DNA of 64,000 bases, taken from assembly GCA_964582545.1 (NCBI GenBank), contig CAZOSB010000001.1, positions 62,001 through 126,000 of the forward strand. The letters are read 5' to 3'. This document shows, in pieces, positions 27,026 to 35,935 of this stretch. Every line of letters starts with the position of its first letter. Position 1 is the first letter of the stretch. The notes below the pieces were generated by a model. The model was not told the origin of the DNA. It worked only from the letters and a program-made list of their open reading frames with translations, and did not search any database. This DNA is from JAVVUJ01 sp964582545. Its GTDB lineage: Bacteria; Bacillota; Clostridia; Peptostreptococcales; Anaerovoracaceae. The translations under genes and the position numbers were made by a program.

Positions 27026-28240
27026 ATGATGGATATAAAACGAAAGGTGATCATAATAGGGGGAGGTGCTTCGGGTCTGGCAGCTGCAATTTCTGCTGCG
27101 GAGTGCCACGGCGGTCAAAACGTACTCTTATTGGAGAAGAATCCTATCTTGGGGAAGAAGCTTTTGGCTACGGGAAATGGACGATGCAACTTGACAAATA
27201 AGGATTGCAGTAAATATAAAGAAACGAAGGAATTCTTTAATGGATTAGGAATCCTATTGAGAGAAGAGGAGGAAGGCAGGGTATATCCTTACACCCTACA
27301 GGCCGTAGATGTGCAAGAGGTCTTGGTTAGAAAGCTAACCCTTCTAAGTGTAGAGGTTTGGTGTAGTTGTCAGATAATTTTGGATTCATTGGAAAAGAAA
27401 AATGGCATTTTTGAGTTAATGGTAAAGCGAGGAGAAGAATTTTATCAGGTGTCAGGGGAAAATTTAATCGTCTGCACTGGTGGAAAGGCGGGACCTCAAT
27501 TCGGTGCTACAGGCGAGGGGTATCAGATTGCTCGCGCCTTTGGACATGATATCCATAAGCCTATTCCTTCATTGGTACAAATAACATCCAATGAACCCTA
27601 TTTTCAAAAAATAAAGGGTGTGAGAGTGAGAGGTAGAGCCTCTCTTTTGAAAAAGCAGCATGAAAGTGAAAGCCAATATGAAATTTTAGATACGGAAGTT
27701 GGAGAAATACAATTTACTAATTTTGGATTATCTGGAATATGCATATTTAATTTAAGCCGAAATATTCGACTGGTGAATCAGCAGGACTGCTATAAAAATT
27801 ATGTAGTGATTTTGGACTTGTTCCCAGAACTCAGCCTGGAGGAGTTGAAGCATATTTTTACAGAGAGCCCAAGTTTGAACTTGGTATTATCGGCGGATCA
27901 GTTGTTAATGGGTAAGGTAAACAACAAGCTGATACCTGTGATTCTCAGTGAGTCTGGGGGAGAACTATCAGAAATTTTAACAATGTTAAAAAATTGGTCT
28001 ATTCCCGTCTCAGGAACCAGAGGCTTTGGGGAAGCGCAGGTGACTAGCGGAGGAATTCCCATGGAGGAAATTCATAGAGCGAACATGGAATCCAAACGGA
28101 CTTCCGGATTATTTTTTGCCGGAGAAGTTTTGGATTACGATGGAAAGTGTGGGGGATTTAACCTTCAATGGGCATGGGAAACGGGGATTCTGGCAGGAAA
28201 AACAGCAAAGGTATCGGAGATCGCAGAATCGAAGGATTAA
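27026..28240 (+). CDS. FAD-dependent oxidoreductase, HI0933/BaiN-like
   Basis: The 404-residue flavoprotein starts with the dinucleotide loop IIIGGGASGLAAAISAAE and has the family signature KLLATGNGRCNLTN, then a late FAD motif, GLFFAGEVLDYDGKCGGFNLQWAWETG (in pieces FFAGEVLDYDG and CGGFNLQWAW). HI0933-type proteins are common in Firmicutes, and one member (BaiN) reduces bile acid intermediates; most have no known substrate. It lies inside the cobamide operon, 8 bases after the phosphatase. A redox job in corrinoid handling is a hypothesis from context only. Confidence 0.85.
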   Translation: MMDIKRKVIIIGGGASGLAAAISAAECHGGQNVLLLEKNPILGKKLLATGNGRCNLTNKDCSKYKETKEFFNGLGILLREEEEGRVYPYTLQAVDVQEVLVRKLTLLSVEVWCSCQIILDSLEKKNGIFELMVKRGEEFYQVSGENLIVCTGGKAGPQFGATGEGYQIARAFGHDIHKPIPSLVQITSNEPYFQKIKGVRVRGRASLLKKQHESESQYEILDTEVGEIQFTNFGLSGICIFNLSRNIRLVNQQDCYKNYVVILDLFPELSLEELKHIFTESPSLNLVLSADQLLMGKVNNKLIPVILSESGGELSEILTMLKNWSIPVSGTRGFGEAQVTSGGIPMEEIHRANMESKRTSGLFFAGEVLDYDGKCGGFNLQWAWETGILAGKTAKVSEIAESKD

Positions 28241-28258
28241 GATTTGATGGAGAAAAAT

Positions 28259-29893
28259 ATGTATAGAATACAACAGATACAATTAAGTTTGACGGAGGGT
28301 TTGGAGTGCATTCCGCAAAAAATAAAAAAGAAATTGGGGGCGACAGACCTAACGATTATTTCCTGGGAAATCGTAAAGGAATCCATAGATGCTCGGGACA
28401 AAGGCAATATACGAAAAATATATACCGTGGATTTCGAGGCTGAAAGTAAGACCTTGAACTTCAGTAAGCTTGAGAAAAGCAACTCCTATGAGTACAAATA
28501 TGTTATATCCGGTACAACTCCGCTGAAAAATCCACCAGTCATCGTTGGTTTTGGACCTGCTGGCATGTTTGCCGCTTTAATCCTTTCTCAAATGGGTTAT
28601 AAGCCCATTGTGATTGAACGGGGAAAAAAAGTGGAAGATCGTTTGAAGGACGTGGATCGGTTTTGGGCAGAGGGTTGTTTAGATGAAAACTCCAACGTTC
28701 AATTTGGGGAGGGGGGAGCAGGAACCTTTTCTGACGGAAAACTCACCACCAGGATTAAAGACCCTCGGGTGAAGAAGGTTTTAAACGAGTTTGTAAAAGC
28801 CGGTGCAAATCCAGAAATCCTATATAAGCAAAAGCCACATTTAGGAACGGATAGGTTGAAACAAATCGTTCCCAATATCCGAAAATCCATTGTGGAGCAT
28901 GGAGGTTCTATATTTTTCGAATCCCAATTGACGGGAATTTTGCTTGGACAAAAGGGCGAGATTTGTAGTATAATAGTGAACGGAGAAAAGGAAATTCCCA
29001 CATCTTCATTGGTTTTAGCCATTGGTCACAGTGCCAGAGATACCATAAGAATGTTATATGAGGCAGGAATTGAAATTACTCAAAAACCATTTTCCATGGG
29101 TGTTAGAATTGAGCATAGCCGCAGATCCATCGATATGGCGCAGTATGGTGTGGCACCAGGCGTTGCTGACTTGGGAGCGGCGGATTACCAACTGTCCTAC
29201 CGATGCAAGAACGGCAGAGGTGTGTATACTTTCTGTATGTGTCCGGGAGGTACGGTTATCGCTTCTTCTTCTCAAAGGAATACGGTTGTTACCAATGGCA
29301 TGAGTCATGAAAGCAGAGATGGAGAAAATTCCAACAGCGGGCTACTGGTAGACGTGAGAACAGAGGACTTTGAAGATGAACATCCTTTGGCGGGAATCGC
29401 CTTTCAGGAAAAGTATGAAAGGTTAGCCTTTGAGTTGGGGGGAGGCAATTACCGTGCGCCTGCAACCAGGCTGGAGGACTTCTTAAACGGAACTAGTTCA
29501 TCGGAGAATCCATCCAAAAAAAATATTGATGAAAAAAGTAACGAAAAGATCATAGGACCAACCTATTTACCTGGCGTGAGATTTACGGACATCACGCCTT
29601 GTATGCCACCCTTTGTAACAGAGGCCTTGCGGGAAGCCATTCCTGCTTTGGGGCGGAGATTAAAAGGCTTTAACCGAGAGGACAGCATTATGACAGCGGT
29701 GGAAACCAGAAGCTCCTCTCCGGTCAGGATCATCAGAAATGAAGATTTTGAGGCCAACATTGGAGGTATTTATCCTGCAGGCGAAGGCGCCGGTTATGCA
29801 GGCGGTATCGTATCAGCAGCGGTGGACGGCATTAAAATCGCAGAGACCATCGCAATGAAATATAAAAATGGAGGAATTTATCATGAAGGATAA
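28259..29893 (+). CDS. Uncharacterised FAD-dependent dehydrogenase (COG2509-like)
   Basis: The protein is about 544 residues. An N-terminal segment of about 85 residues precedes an FAD-binding core with VIVGFGPAGMFAALILSQMG, then NVQFGEGGAGTFSDGKLTTR and a final FAD loop GIYPAGEGAGYAGGIVSAAVDG (GEGAGYAGGIVSAA). These are the marks of the large uncharacterised dehydrogenase family found in most Clostridia. I chose ATG 28259, preceded 6 bases upstream by GGAG, over an in-frame TTG at 28244. It overlaps the start of cobO by 11 bases. A corrinoid or flavin reduction role is possible from context, not shown by sequence. Confidence 0.82.
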   Translation: MYRIQQIQLSLTEGLECIPQKIKKKLGATDLTIISWEIVKESIDARDKGNIRKIYTVDFEAESKTLNFSKLEKSNSYEYKYVISGTTPLKNPPVIVGFGPAGMFAALILSQMGYKPIVIERGKKVEDRLKDVDRFWAEGCLDENSNVQFGEGGAGTFSDGKLTTRIKDPRVKKVLNEFVKAGANPEILYKQKPHLGTDRLKQIVPNIRKSIVEHGGSIFFESQLTGILLGQKGEICSIIVNGEKEIPTSSLVLAIGHSARDTIRMLYEAGIEITQKPFSMGVRIEHSRRSIDMAQYGVAPGVADLGAADYQLSYRCKNGRGVYTFCMCPGGTVIASSSQRNTVVTNGMSHESRDGENSNSGLLVDVRTEDFEDEHPLAGIAFQEKYERLAFELGGGNYRAPATRLEDFLNGTSSSENPSKKNIDEKSNEKIIGPTYLPGVRFTDITPCMPPFVTEALREAIPALGRRLKGFNREDSIMTAVETRSSSPVRIIRNEDFEANIGGIYPAGEGAGYAGGIVSAAVDGIKIAETIAMKYKNGGIYHEG

Positions 29894-30401
29894 AGGTTAT
29901 ATACAGGTTTACACCGGTAATGGAAAGGGAAAGACTACCGCATCCTTGGGAATCACCTTGAGAGCGGTGTGTGCAGGATATAAAGTGTTTTACGGTCAAT
30001 TTATGAAGGGTCAGGATTACAGCGAACTAAAGGCTTGTGAGTACCTGCCCAATCTCACCATGGAGCAATTTGGAACTCCTAATTTTGTCAATGGAAAACC
30101 GTCGGAGGAGGATATTTCTCAAGCAAAAAAGGGGCTTGGAATCATGAAGGAAGCCTTACTTTCCGGCAACTATGATTTGGTGATCTTTGATGAAATCAAC
30201 ACCACTTTATTTTTTAAGATTTTACCCGTAGAAGATGTCTTGGAATTGTTAGATCAAAAACCCGAGAACACCGAGGTGGTTCTAACTGGGCGTTATGCCC
30301 CAGAAGAAATCATTGAGAGGGCAGATTTAGTAACTGAAATGAAAGAGGTAAAGCACTACTTTAACCAAGGCGTTATGGCCAGGGAAGGAATAGAGAATTA
30401 G
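29883..30401 (+). CDS. cobO: Cob(I)yrinic acid a,c-diamide adenosyltransferase (CobA/CobO/BtuR type)
   Basis: The product is about 172 residues. It has the phosphate loop GNGKGKTT at 12-19, then LGITLRAVCAGYKVFYGQFMKG (YKVFYGQFMKG), VIFDEINTT as Walker B and LTGRYAPEEIIERADLVTEM (TGRYAPEEIIERADLV), the CobA family order. The enzyme attaches adenosine to cob(I)alamin-type corrinoids. ATG 29883 is used because GGAGG at 29870-29874 is 8 bases away. Its position at the end of the cob operon matches salvage and adenosylation of corrinoids. Confidence 0.93.
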   Translation: MKDKGYIQVYTGNGKGKTTASLGITLRAVCAGYKVFYGQFMKGQDYSELKACEYLPNLTMEQFGTPNFVNGKPSEEDISQAKKGLGIMKEALLSGNYDLVIFDEINTTLFFKILPVEDVLELLDQKPENTEVVLTGRYAPEEIIERADLVTEMKEVKHYFNQGVMAREGIEN

Positions 30402-30413
30402 GCGGAGGAAACG

Positions 30414-31970
30414 ATGACGAAAAGAATTTTACTTTACACAGCAATGATCGTAGTTTTGATTTTTTCAACCATCTCCTATGGTCAAGAAAAAGCACCGGAA
30501 GGATTATACAGCTTAAGTTCCGACACAGGAAATTACCAGAGGTTTTCTAATTTTGTTCATGGATACAGTCTGAAAATCCCAACCAACGTGAAAATTGACA
30601 TGTCGATGTCTGCAGTTTGTGCTGTTATAGAAAATGAAGATTTGAGGATTGAAGTATATAAACAACCTCTACAGCAGGGTATCTCTTTGGGGTCTTATCA
30701 AAACTATTCTAATAAGTTTTTACAGAATACATTGGATCATAAAAAAGAATACCAAACGGTGGAGACCATAGGCGGCAAGACGGTACATGTTTTACAATAC
30801 AGCAGAAAAAAGTTGGCAAGAATTAAAAATGACAAAAACTATTATGCGAACTTAGATGTAATTTCCGGTAATGTTAGCTATTCGATCTTTGTGAAATCTA
30901 CAAAACCTTTCTGGGAAATAGGCGGATATCATTATTTGGTAGAAGATTTTCAGGTATTTACGCCTACAGCGACCCCCTATGTAAGGACAACACAGCCGGT
31001 AGATCTATCCAATAGAGGGTGGAATGATGAGACCGCATCCATTTATAGCCGATATTTCAGCGATGACAGTCCTCTGACCTGGGGGATTTTTGAACCTGCA
31101 GCCCCAGAAACCTTTTCGGAATTGGACAGGATCGAGGGTTTCATTGATTATAAATTTCCATTTTTGTTGAATTATACTAGCTTTGACAATAAAGTTGCTC
31201 ACTCCGGATTAAGTTATCGTTTGGAGAATGCCTATAAGCACGGAAAAATTTTAGAGCTCACCTTGCAGACTCCCGGAGAGACTTGGGGAGAGGGGAATAT
31301 GGTCTATGATGTTTTGGATGGGGAATACGATGCATTTTTAGCGGATTACGCCAAAAGTGTAAGCGAGTTTAAACATCCGGTATTGTTCCGATTGGGAAAT
31401 GAAATGAACGGAGATTGGTGCCCTTACTCCGCATACCACACTGCTAAGGATACAGAAATCTTCAAAGAATTCTATAAGTATATATATGAAATCTTTGATA
31501 AAGCAGGAGCCGATAATGTGATTTGGGTTTGGAACCCCAACCATAAATCCTTTCCAAATTTCCAATGGAATCATGAACTGATGTATTATCCAGGAGATGA
31601 ATACGTGGATATCGTAGGTTTAACTGCTTATAATACCGGTACATACTACAAGGATGAAAAGTGGACTTCCTTTGAAACTCTTTATGATGAAATCTATGAT
31701 ACCTATGACAGACAATATAAGCAACCCCTCATGATAACGGAGTTCGCTTCCAGTAGTGTAGGAGGAGATAAAAACCGTTGGATTATCGACATGTTCCATG
31801 TAATTGAAAAATATGACAGAATTAAGGTTGCTATTTGGTGGGATGGATGCGATAGGGATTCCAACGGAAATATAGCAAGACCATACTTTATCGATGAAAC
31901 TATGGAAATCCTAGAAACTTTTAATAAATATTTAAATGATAAAATTGATTTGTGGGATGTTTATGCTTGA
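30414..31970 (+). CDS. Secreted glycoside hydrolase, GH26-like (beta-mannanase clan)
   Basis: The 518-residue protein has a signal peptide (about residues 1-23, ending near SYGQE), an N-terminal region of about 160 residues without a recognisable family, and a GH26-like catalytic domain from about residue 205. The acid/base Glu330 is in RLGNEMNGDW and the nucleophile Glu443 is in MITEFASS; VIWVWNPN and the DIVGLTAYN motif lie between. GH26 enzymes cut beta-1,4-mannan or related glycans, but the specificity here cannot be read. It starts 12 bases after cobO, and may simply share the transcript. It overlaps aroE tail to tail by 10 bases. Confidence 0.8.
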   Translation: MTKRILLYTAMIVVLIFSTISYGQEKAPEGLYSLSSDTGNYQRFSNFVHGYSLKIPTNVKIDMSMSAVCAVIENEDLRIEVYKQPLQQGISLGSYQNYSNKFLQNTLDHKKEYQTVETIGGKTVHVLQYSRKKLARIKNDKNYYANLDVISGNVSYSIFVKSTKPFWEIGGYHYLVEDFQVFTPTATPYVRTTQPVDLSNRGWNDETASIYSRYFSDDSPLTWGIFEPAAPETFSELDRIEGFIDYKFPFLLNYTSFDNKVAHSGLSYRLENAYKHGKILELTLQTPGETWGEGNMVYDVLDGEYDAFLADYAKSVSEFKHPVLFRLGNEMNGDWCPYSAYHTAKDTEIFKEFYKYIYEIFDKAGADNVIWVWNPNHKSFPNFQWNHELMYYPGDEYVDIVGLTAYNTGTYYKDEKWTSFETLYDEIYDTYDRQYKQPLMITEFASSSVGGDKNRWIIDMFHVIEKYDRIKVAIWWDGCDRDSNGNIARPYFIDETMEILETFNKYLNDKIDLWDVYA

Positions 31971-32710
31971 TGAAGCCATATCCGCTGAGACATTCTAGCC
32001 TGCTCTTCAAGCATGATTCTTCCGTTGATGGCTTTGCACCCTTGATCCTCACCATACTTCAAAAATAAGGTTTTCTCGGGGTTATAAATTAAATCAATCA
32101 AAGTTTTTCCGGCATAGATCAAACCTTTATCGACGGGAGATTGATTCTCATTGGGGTGCATACCTACAGGGGTGCAATTGATGAGAATATCGTAAGGTTG
32201 ACGAATTTCGCGGAAGTACTCATAGGAAATAGTATATTGGGAATTAAAGCTCTGTTTGCTGCTGCTAACGATGGTAATGTCAAAAGCACCCATGTCCAGT
32301 AGTGCTTTTACCACTGCCTTTGAAGCACCGCCTGAGCCTAGGATCATGACTTCTTTGCCCTTTACGGCTATTTCGCTTTTTTCCAAAAGCCCTTTGAAGC
32401 CAAAATAATCCGTATTATACCCAGTGGCTTTGCCATCACTGAATAATACTGTGTTGACGGCACCGATATATTTTGCCTCAGGAGAAAGATCATCCAAAAG
32501 GGGAATGACCTTTTCCTTATAGGGTATGGTTACGTTAATTCCCTGGTATTGGGAAGTTTTCAATTGATGAAACCTTTCTACCAGTTGCTCCTTTGGTATT
32601 TCAATTAATTCATATGTTGCGTCAATGTTGCCTTCCTGAAATAATTTCTTGTGGATGCCGGGTGAGAAGCTATGGGTTAATGTTTCGCCGATAAGTCCAA
32701 ATTTTAACAT
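31961..32710 (-). CDS. aroE: Shikimate dehydrogenase
   Basis: The product is 249 residues from ATG 32710. It begins MLKFGLIGETLTHSFSPGIH, with the shikimate-binding S-x-S pattern, then INVTIPYKEKV with the catalytic Lys, VNTVLF, YNTDYFGF with the catalytic Asp, and the NADP loop LGSGGASKAVVKAL. It reduces 3-dehydroshikimate. A frame open to 32914 would add 68 low-complexity residues unlike any AroE, so I reject it. The protein is slightly shorter than the usual 270-290 residues, ending soon after the MLEEQA motif. No other shikimate gene is in the window. Confidence 0.92.
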   Translation of the reverse strand: MLKFGLIGETLTHSFSPGIHKKLFQEGNIDATYELIEIPKEQLVERFHQLKTSQYQGINVTIPYKEKVIPLLDDLSPEAKYIGAVNTVLFSDGKATGYNTDYFGFKGLLEKSEIAVKGKEVMILGSGGASKAVVKALLDMGAFDITIVSSSKQSFNSQYTISYEYFREIRQPYDILINCTPVGMHPNENQSPVDKGLIYAGKTLIDLIYNPEKTLFLKYGEDQGCKAINGRIMLEEQARMSQRIWLHQA

Positions 32711-32935
32711 ATATGCCGGGCTCCCTTCAAATAAATTTATAGGCAAGGATTTAAATAATAGTTTTATTATACATGAATATTTAGAATATGTATCACAAAA
32801 TTTTACAAAAACATAAAAAAGTTTCATAAAAGTTTTGAAAAAAATAAAAATTTTATATTTTGGTATTGACCATTTATAAGGTTTTGGATATTGTGAAAGA
32901 GTAAGGAATTTCAAATAAAAGTAAGGAGAAATAAT

Positions 32936-33811
32936 TTGAACAAGGTTTTAATAGATATCAGTGCAAAGGCACAAAAGAAAATTACTGCAAGGATGATGGT
33001 TGGACAGAGAGGAAAGGCTGTAGGGGGGGCTATAACTTATTCTTTTGCCCTTGCGCTTCCCTCTATTATCGTTGGTTTGATTTTTAGAAATAATATGGCT
33101 CTGGCCAGCCTTTTTTCCAATCTATATCCCATTTTGACCACGGGTGCTTTTACCTTGGGGTTTTCAGCGTTTATCTTAGCTTTGTTCCGCAGGAACAATC
33201 CGTCCATAGGAGAAGTGTTTTCTGGGTTCTCCCAGTTTTTCAGAGCTTTTGGAATCATGTTTATGGTTGGTATCATCGTTTTTCTCTACGGGATTCCGGC
33301 TATTATTTGTCTATCCTTAAGTATAAACAGTATGTCTTTGTTTTATCTTTTAGGGGCATTTGCCCTATGCGTTTTACCCTACCAACAGTATTTGTATTAT
33401 TCCCAAGTGTATTATATCGCTGTGGATCATCCTGAATTTTCCGTTATGAAGGTATTGGGTGCCAGTAAGAAACTTATGAGTGGTAATCGTTTGAAACGTT
33501 TTTATCTGGGACTTTCATTTTTAGGATGGGGATTGATCGCCTACGGTCCCATGTTTGTAGCCAGCGGGCTGGAAGTTTATGTTAAGACCAAGGAGCTTAG
33601 CAATATGATTGTGGAAACAAGCCTATACGCATGGGTAGATAATGCTTATTTCATTTCCATACCGTTTACGATTTTTGGTCTAGTATGGCTGGTTCCTTAT
33701 ATGGCGACGACTTATGCTTGCTTTTATGAAATTATTTCGGGAAATTTGACCATCAAGTCATCTGGGCAAATTGAGGAAAATTTGAGTAGGAATAGAAGTC
33801 CAGAGCTGTAG
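32936..33811 (+). CDS. DUF975-type integral membrane protein
   Basis: The 291-residue protein has about six membrane segments. The opening, AKAQKKITARMMVGQRGKAV, and the LYYSQVYYIAVDHPE region resemble the DUF975 family of Firmicutes membrane proteins. The start is TTG with AAGGAG 8 bases upstream, which fixes it. No function is known. It is divergent from aroE across a 225-base AT-rich gap where I see only a weak TTGACC (about 32866). Confidence 0.65.
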   Translation: MNKVLIDISAKAQKKITARMMVGQRGKAVGGAITYSFALALPSIIVGLIFRNNMALASLFSNLYPILTTGAFTLGFSAFILALFRRNNPSIGEVFSGFSQFFRAFGIMFMVGIIVFLYGIPAIICLSLSINSMSLFYLLGAFALCVLPYQQYLYYSQVYYIAVDHPEFSVMKVLGASKKLMSGNRLKRFYLGLSFLGWGLIAYGPMFVASGLEVYVKTKELSNMIVETSLYAWVDNAYFISIPFTIFGLVWLVPYMATTYACFYEIISGNLTIKSSGQIEENLSRNRSPEL

Positions 33812-33832
33812 ACACAGTTATATAATTTAAAG

Positions 33833-33873
33833 AAAAAGATTGGCACTCCAGGGTAGGAGCCAATCTTTTTTTT
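33833..33873. terminator. Bidirectional terminator
   Basis: AAAAAGATTGGC (33833-33844) pairs with GCCAATCTTTTT (from 33859), with an A-tract before and a T-tract after. It can serve both the DUF975 gene (+) and, read on the other strand, the convergent ATPase gene. Confidence 0.9.
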
Positions 33874-33927
33874 AATATCAGGTATTAAATTAGGTATTTT
33901 AAAGGCAATGGTAATATGTGCATATAT

Positions 33928-35034
33928 TTATAGTATGCTTGCGATTAACTCTTGTCGAACCTTTTCTATCTTCGCAAAGTCCATGTTGGGAATGTAGTAA
34001 TTTTCCAGCTCATCATGTGATTCCTTGGCCTTTTTCAGACAACGGATGCCCTGCTCGAGGAGTAGATGAAATAGTTTTGTGCTATCCTCTAGCACTTCCT
34101 TTCGATATTCGGATATTTCATCCAAATGCGCTCGGTAGGTGAAGACTTTTTCTTTTGTCCTGTAATATTTCTTTCCTTCCAAGGGGTGGAAGGGGTTGGA
34201 AGTAACAATTGCTAAGCTGAGGGAAGGTATTACCAGATGTTCTAACTTTTCGCTGGGTCGAAGCGGACAGTAGTATTCCTCCACGTCAAAGCCTCGGAAC
34301 ATGGAGCTTTCAGCGAAAAGCTCCAACATTTTGCTCACATCTACCCCTAACTCGGTTTCTACCACATATACTTTTTTGCAGCCTTGAATGACGGAGTCCA
34401 TAAAGCTTACAAATCCTCCGGAGGTGATGGCGGTAGCAAAATACTTGCTGACCTTTCCCTGTTTTGATGTAATTTCTTTGTGAGCCAGCTCTTTTCCTAT
34501 GATGCCGGCAAAAACCTTATAAGCCTCTTCTGTTTTTACCGCTTCATTCATGATATTTGACATAGTATCGTAGACTTTTCCTGCAGCGCCCAGATAGTTA
34601 TAAGCCATGGTGTAAATACTGCTGATGGATTCACCCTGATCGATGATGGCTTGCTTGTTGAGCCTGATTCCCTCTTGATTCCAATAGTCTCCCAAGTGGA
34701 TGATGGAGTCCACCGCCCCCGGGTTAATGGGATCTACAATATGAGGACTGGTTCCATCCACCAAGGCAATTTTTTTATCACGAATGACGATACCATCCAG
34801 AGAATTCCCATCCGCAGAGCAATGCATAAAATCCACATCCTGCCCAAACTTAATCAACTCTTCCCCTATTTTCCTCATGAAGGTGGACTTACCTGTACCG
34901 GGTCCGCCTTTGATGCAGATGATCTTTTCTGCGTCTCTTTGTCCCAATATGTATTTATAGTAGGAAAAAAATCCTTCTGGTGTGTTGTTTCCAAGGTATA
35001 AATGTCTGGATTTTCCTTGACTTTTTTTACTCAT
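33928..35034 (-). CDS. P-loop ATPase of unknown function (PRK06851-like)
   Basis: The 368-residue protein has a Walker A loop KGGPGTGKSTFMRKIG near residues 42-57. A second motif, FMHCSADGNSLDGIVI, is followed by IALVDGTSPHIVDPINPGAVD (ALVDGTSPHIVDP), which are signatures of a spore-former-enriched ATPase family listed as PRK06851. The product also has a long coiled C-terminal end. I know of no proven role. It is transcribed alone, with its own terminator, and is divergent from xpt. Confidence 0.7.
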   Translation of the reverse strand: MSKKSQGKSRHLYLGNNTPEGFFSYYKYILGQRDAEKIICIKGGPGTGKSTFMRKIGEELIKFGQDVDFMHCSADGNSLDGIVIRDKKIALVDGTSPHIVDPINPGAVDSIIHLGDYWNQEGIRLNKQAIIDQGESISSIYTMAYNYLGAAGKVYDTMSNIMNEAVKTEEAYKVFAGIIGKELAHKEITSKQGKVSKYFATAITSGGFVSFMDSVIQGCKKVYVVETELGVDVSKMLELFAESSMFRGFDVEEYYCPLRPSEKLEHLVIPSLSLAIVTSNPFHPLEGKKYYRTKEKVFTYRAHLDEISEYRKEVLEDSTKLFHLLLEQGIRCLKKAKESHDELENYYIPNMDFAKIEKVRQELIASIL

Positions 35035-35174
35035 ATAAAACCCCTCTTTTCACTTTATCCATCTATAGTATGCAGAAAGCTTTTCCAAGGTTCTTGAAAA
35101 TTTAAAAACTATGAGTATATCTATAATACCAAAGGAAAAACGGTATTAGGGTTGTCACTTTATGTACAAATTAG

Positions 35175-35203
35175 TTGTTTTTTCTGTCATAAAATACTAT
35201 AAT
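35175..35203 (+). promoter_or_regulatory. Sigma-A promoter of xpt
   Basis: TTGTTT (35175-35180), a 17-base spacer and a perfect TATAAT (35198-35203). The start codon is about 39 bases further on, so the leader is too short for a purine riboswitch. Upstream, TAATACC/GGTATTA (35124-35130 with 35142-35148) forms a small inverted repeat that could be an operator. Confidence 0.75.
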
Positions 35204-35241
35204 AGCAAAAGAATCATCTTCAGTTTAGTAAGGAGCAAACA

Positions 35242-35814
35242 ATGAAATTATTAAAAGATAAGATCTTATATGAAGGACAGGGCATTGGTAATAGCATCGT
35301 TAAGGTGGATAATTTTCTCAACCATCAAATCGATGTAAATTTGATGGAAAAAATAGGGGAAGAGTTTAAAGAACGGTTCAAAGAAGAAGAAGTTACAAAG
35401 ATTCTTACGGTGGAAGCCAGCGGCATTGCCATTGCAGTGACGACTTCCCATTTCTTTGGATTTCCTCCGGTGGTATACGCCAAGAAGGCTACCCCCAGCA
35501 CCATGGTGGAGGGCTTTTACAGCGCCAAGGTGAAGTCCTTTACAAAGGGCACTGAATCTGAAATCAGAATTTCCAAAAGTTATCTTTCAAAGGAGGATAA
35601 GATTTTGATTATCGATGACTTTTTGGCACATGGTGAGGCGGCAGCAGGGCTGATCAGCATTACAGAGCAGGCGGGAGCCAAAGTGGTGGGCATTGGAGCA
35701 GTCATAGAAAAGTCTTTCCAAGGAGGCGGCACCAGATTGAGAGAAAAAGGTTACAGAGTAGAATCTTTGGCAATGATTGGTGAAATTCAAGATGGTATCA
35801 TTAAATTTCTATAA
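35242..35814 (+). CDS. xpt: Xanthine phosphoribosyltransferase
   Basis: The 190-residue enzyme makes XMP from xanthine and PRPP. It has the Xpt opening (MKLLKDKILYEGQGIGNSIVKVDNFLNHQIDVNL, read here as KLLKDKIL and VDNFLNHQID), VEASGIAIA, VYAKKATPST and the PRPP motif ILIIDDFLAHGEAA. Length and motifs equal those of B. subtilis Xpt. AAGGAG precedes the ATG. A nucleoside importer follows downstream, so the region looks like purine salvage. Confidence 0.95.
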   Translation: MKLLKDKILYEGQGIGNSIVKVDNFLNHQIDVNLMEKIGEEFKERFKEEEVTKILTVEASGIAIAVTTSHFFGFPPVVYAKKATPSTMVEGFYSAKVKSFTKGTESEIRISKSYLSKEDKILIIDDFLAHGEAAAGLISITEQAGAKVVGIGAVIEKSFQGGGTRLREKGYRVESLAMIGEIQDGIIKFL

Positions 35815-35828
35815 TCTACAAAAAATAC

Positions 35829-35857
35829 TTTACCTGAGTTCTTCTGTCGAATATAAT
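35829..35857 (+). promoter_or_regulatory. Sigma-A promoter of the nucleoside transporter operon
   Basis: TTTACC (35829-35834), a 17-base spacer and TATAAT (35852-35857), 15 bases after the xpt stop. Transcription would start near 35864, directly before the hairpin at 35868. Confidence 0.6.
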
Positions 35858-35867
35858 AGATGTTGTC

Positions 35868-35900
35868 GTTTGAATGAAGTAATATTTCATCAAACTTTTT
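35868..35900 (+). terminator. Hairpin with T-run between xpt and the BMP gene
   Basis: GTTTGAATGAA (35868-35878) pairs with TTCATCAAAC (35886-35895) with one bulged base and is followed by TTTTT. It is a plausible terminator for xpt. Because it lies after the promoter at 35829-35857, it would also act on transcripts started there. Confidence 0.55.
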
Positions 35901-35935
35901 AAATTTACCATACGAAAAAAGGAGAAGGAGAAATC

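Noticed and set aside
32711..32914. 68-residue N-terminal extension of aroE
   Set aside because: The extension is AT-driven, unlike any shikimate dehydrogenase, and the MLKFGLIGE start fits the family.
35040..35241. Purine riboswitch ahead of xpt
   Set aside because: The conserved core and loop sequences are missing and the leader from the promoter is only about 30 bases long.
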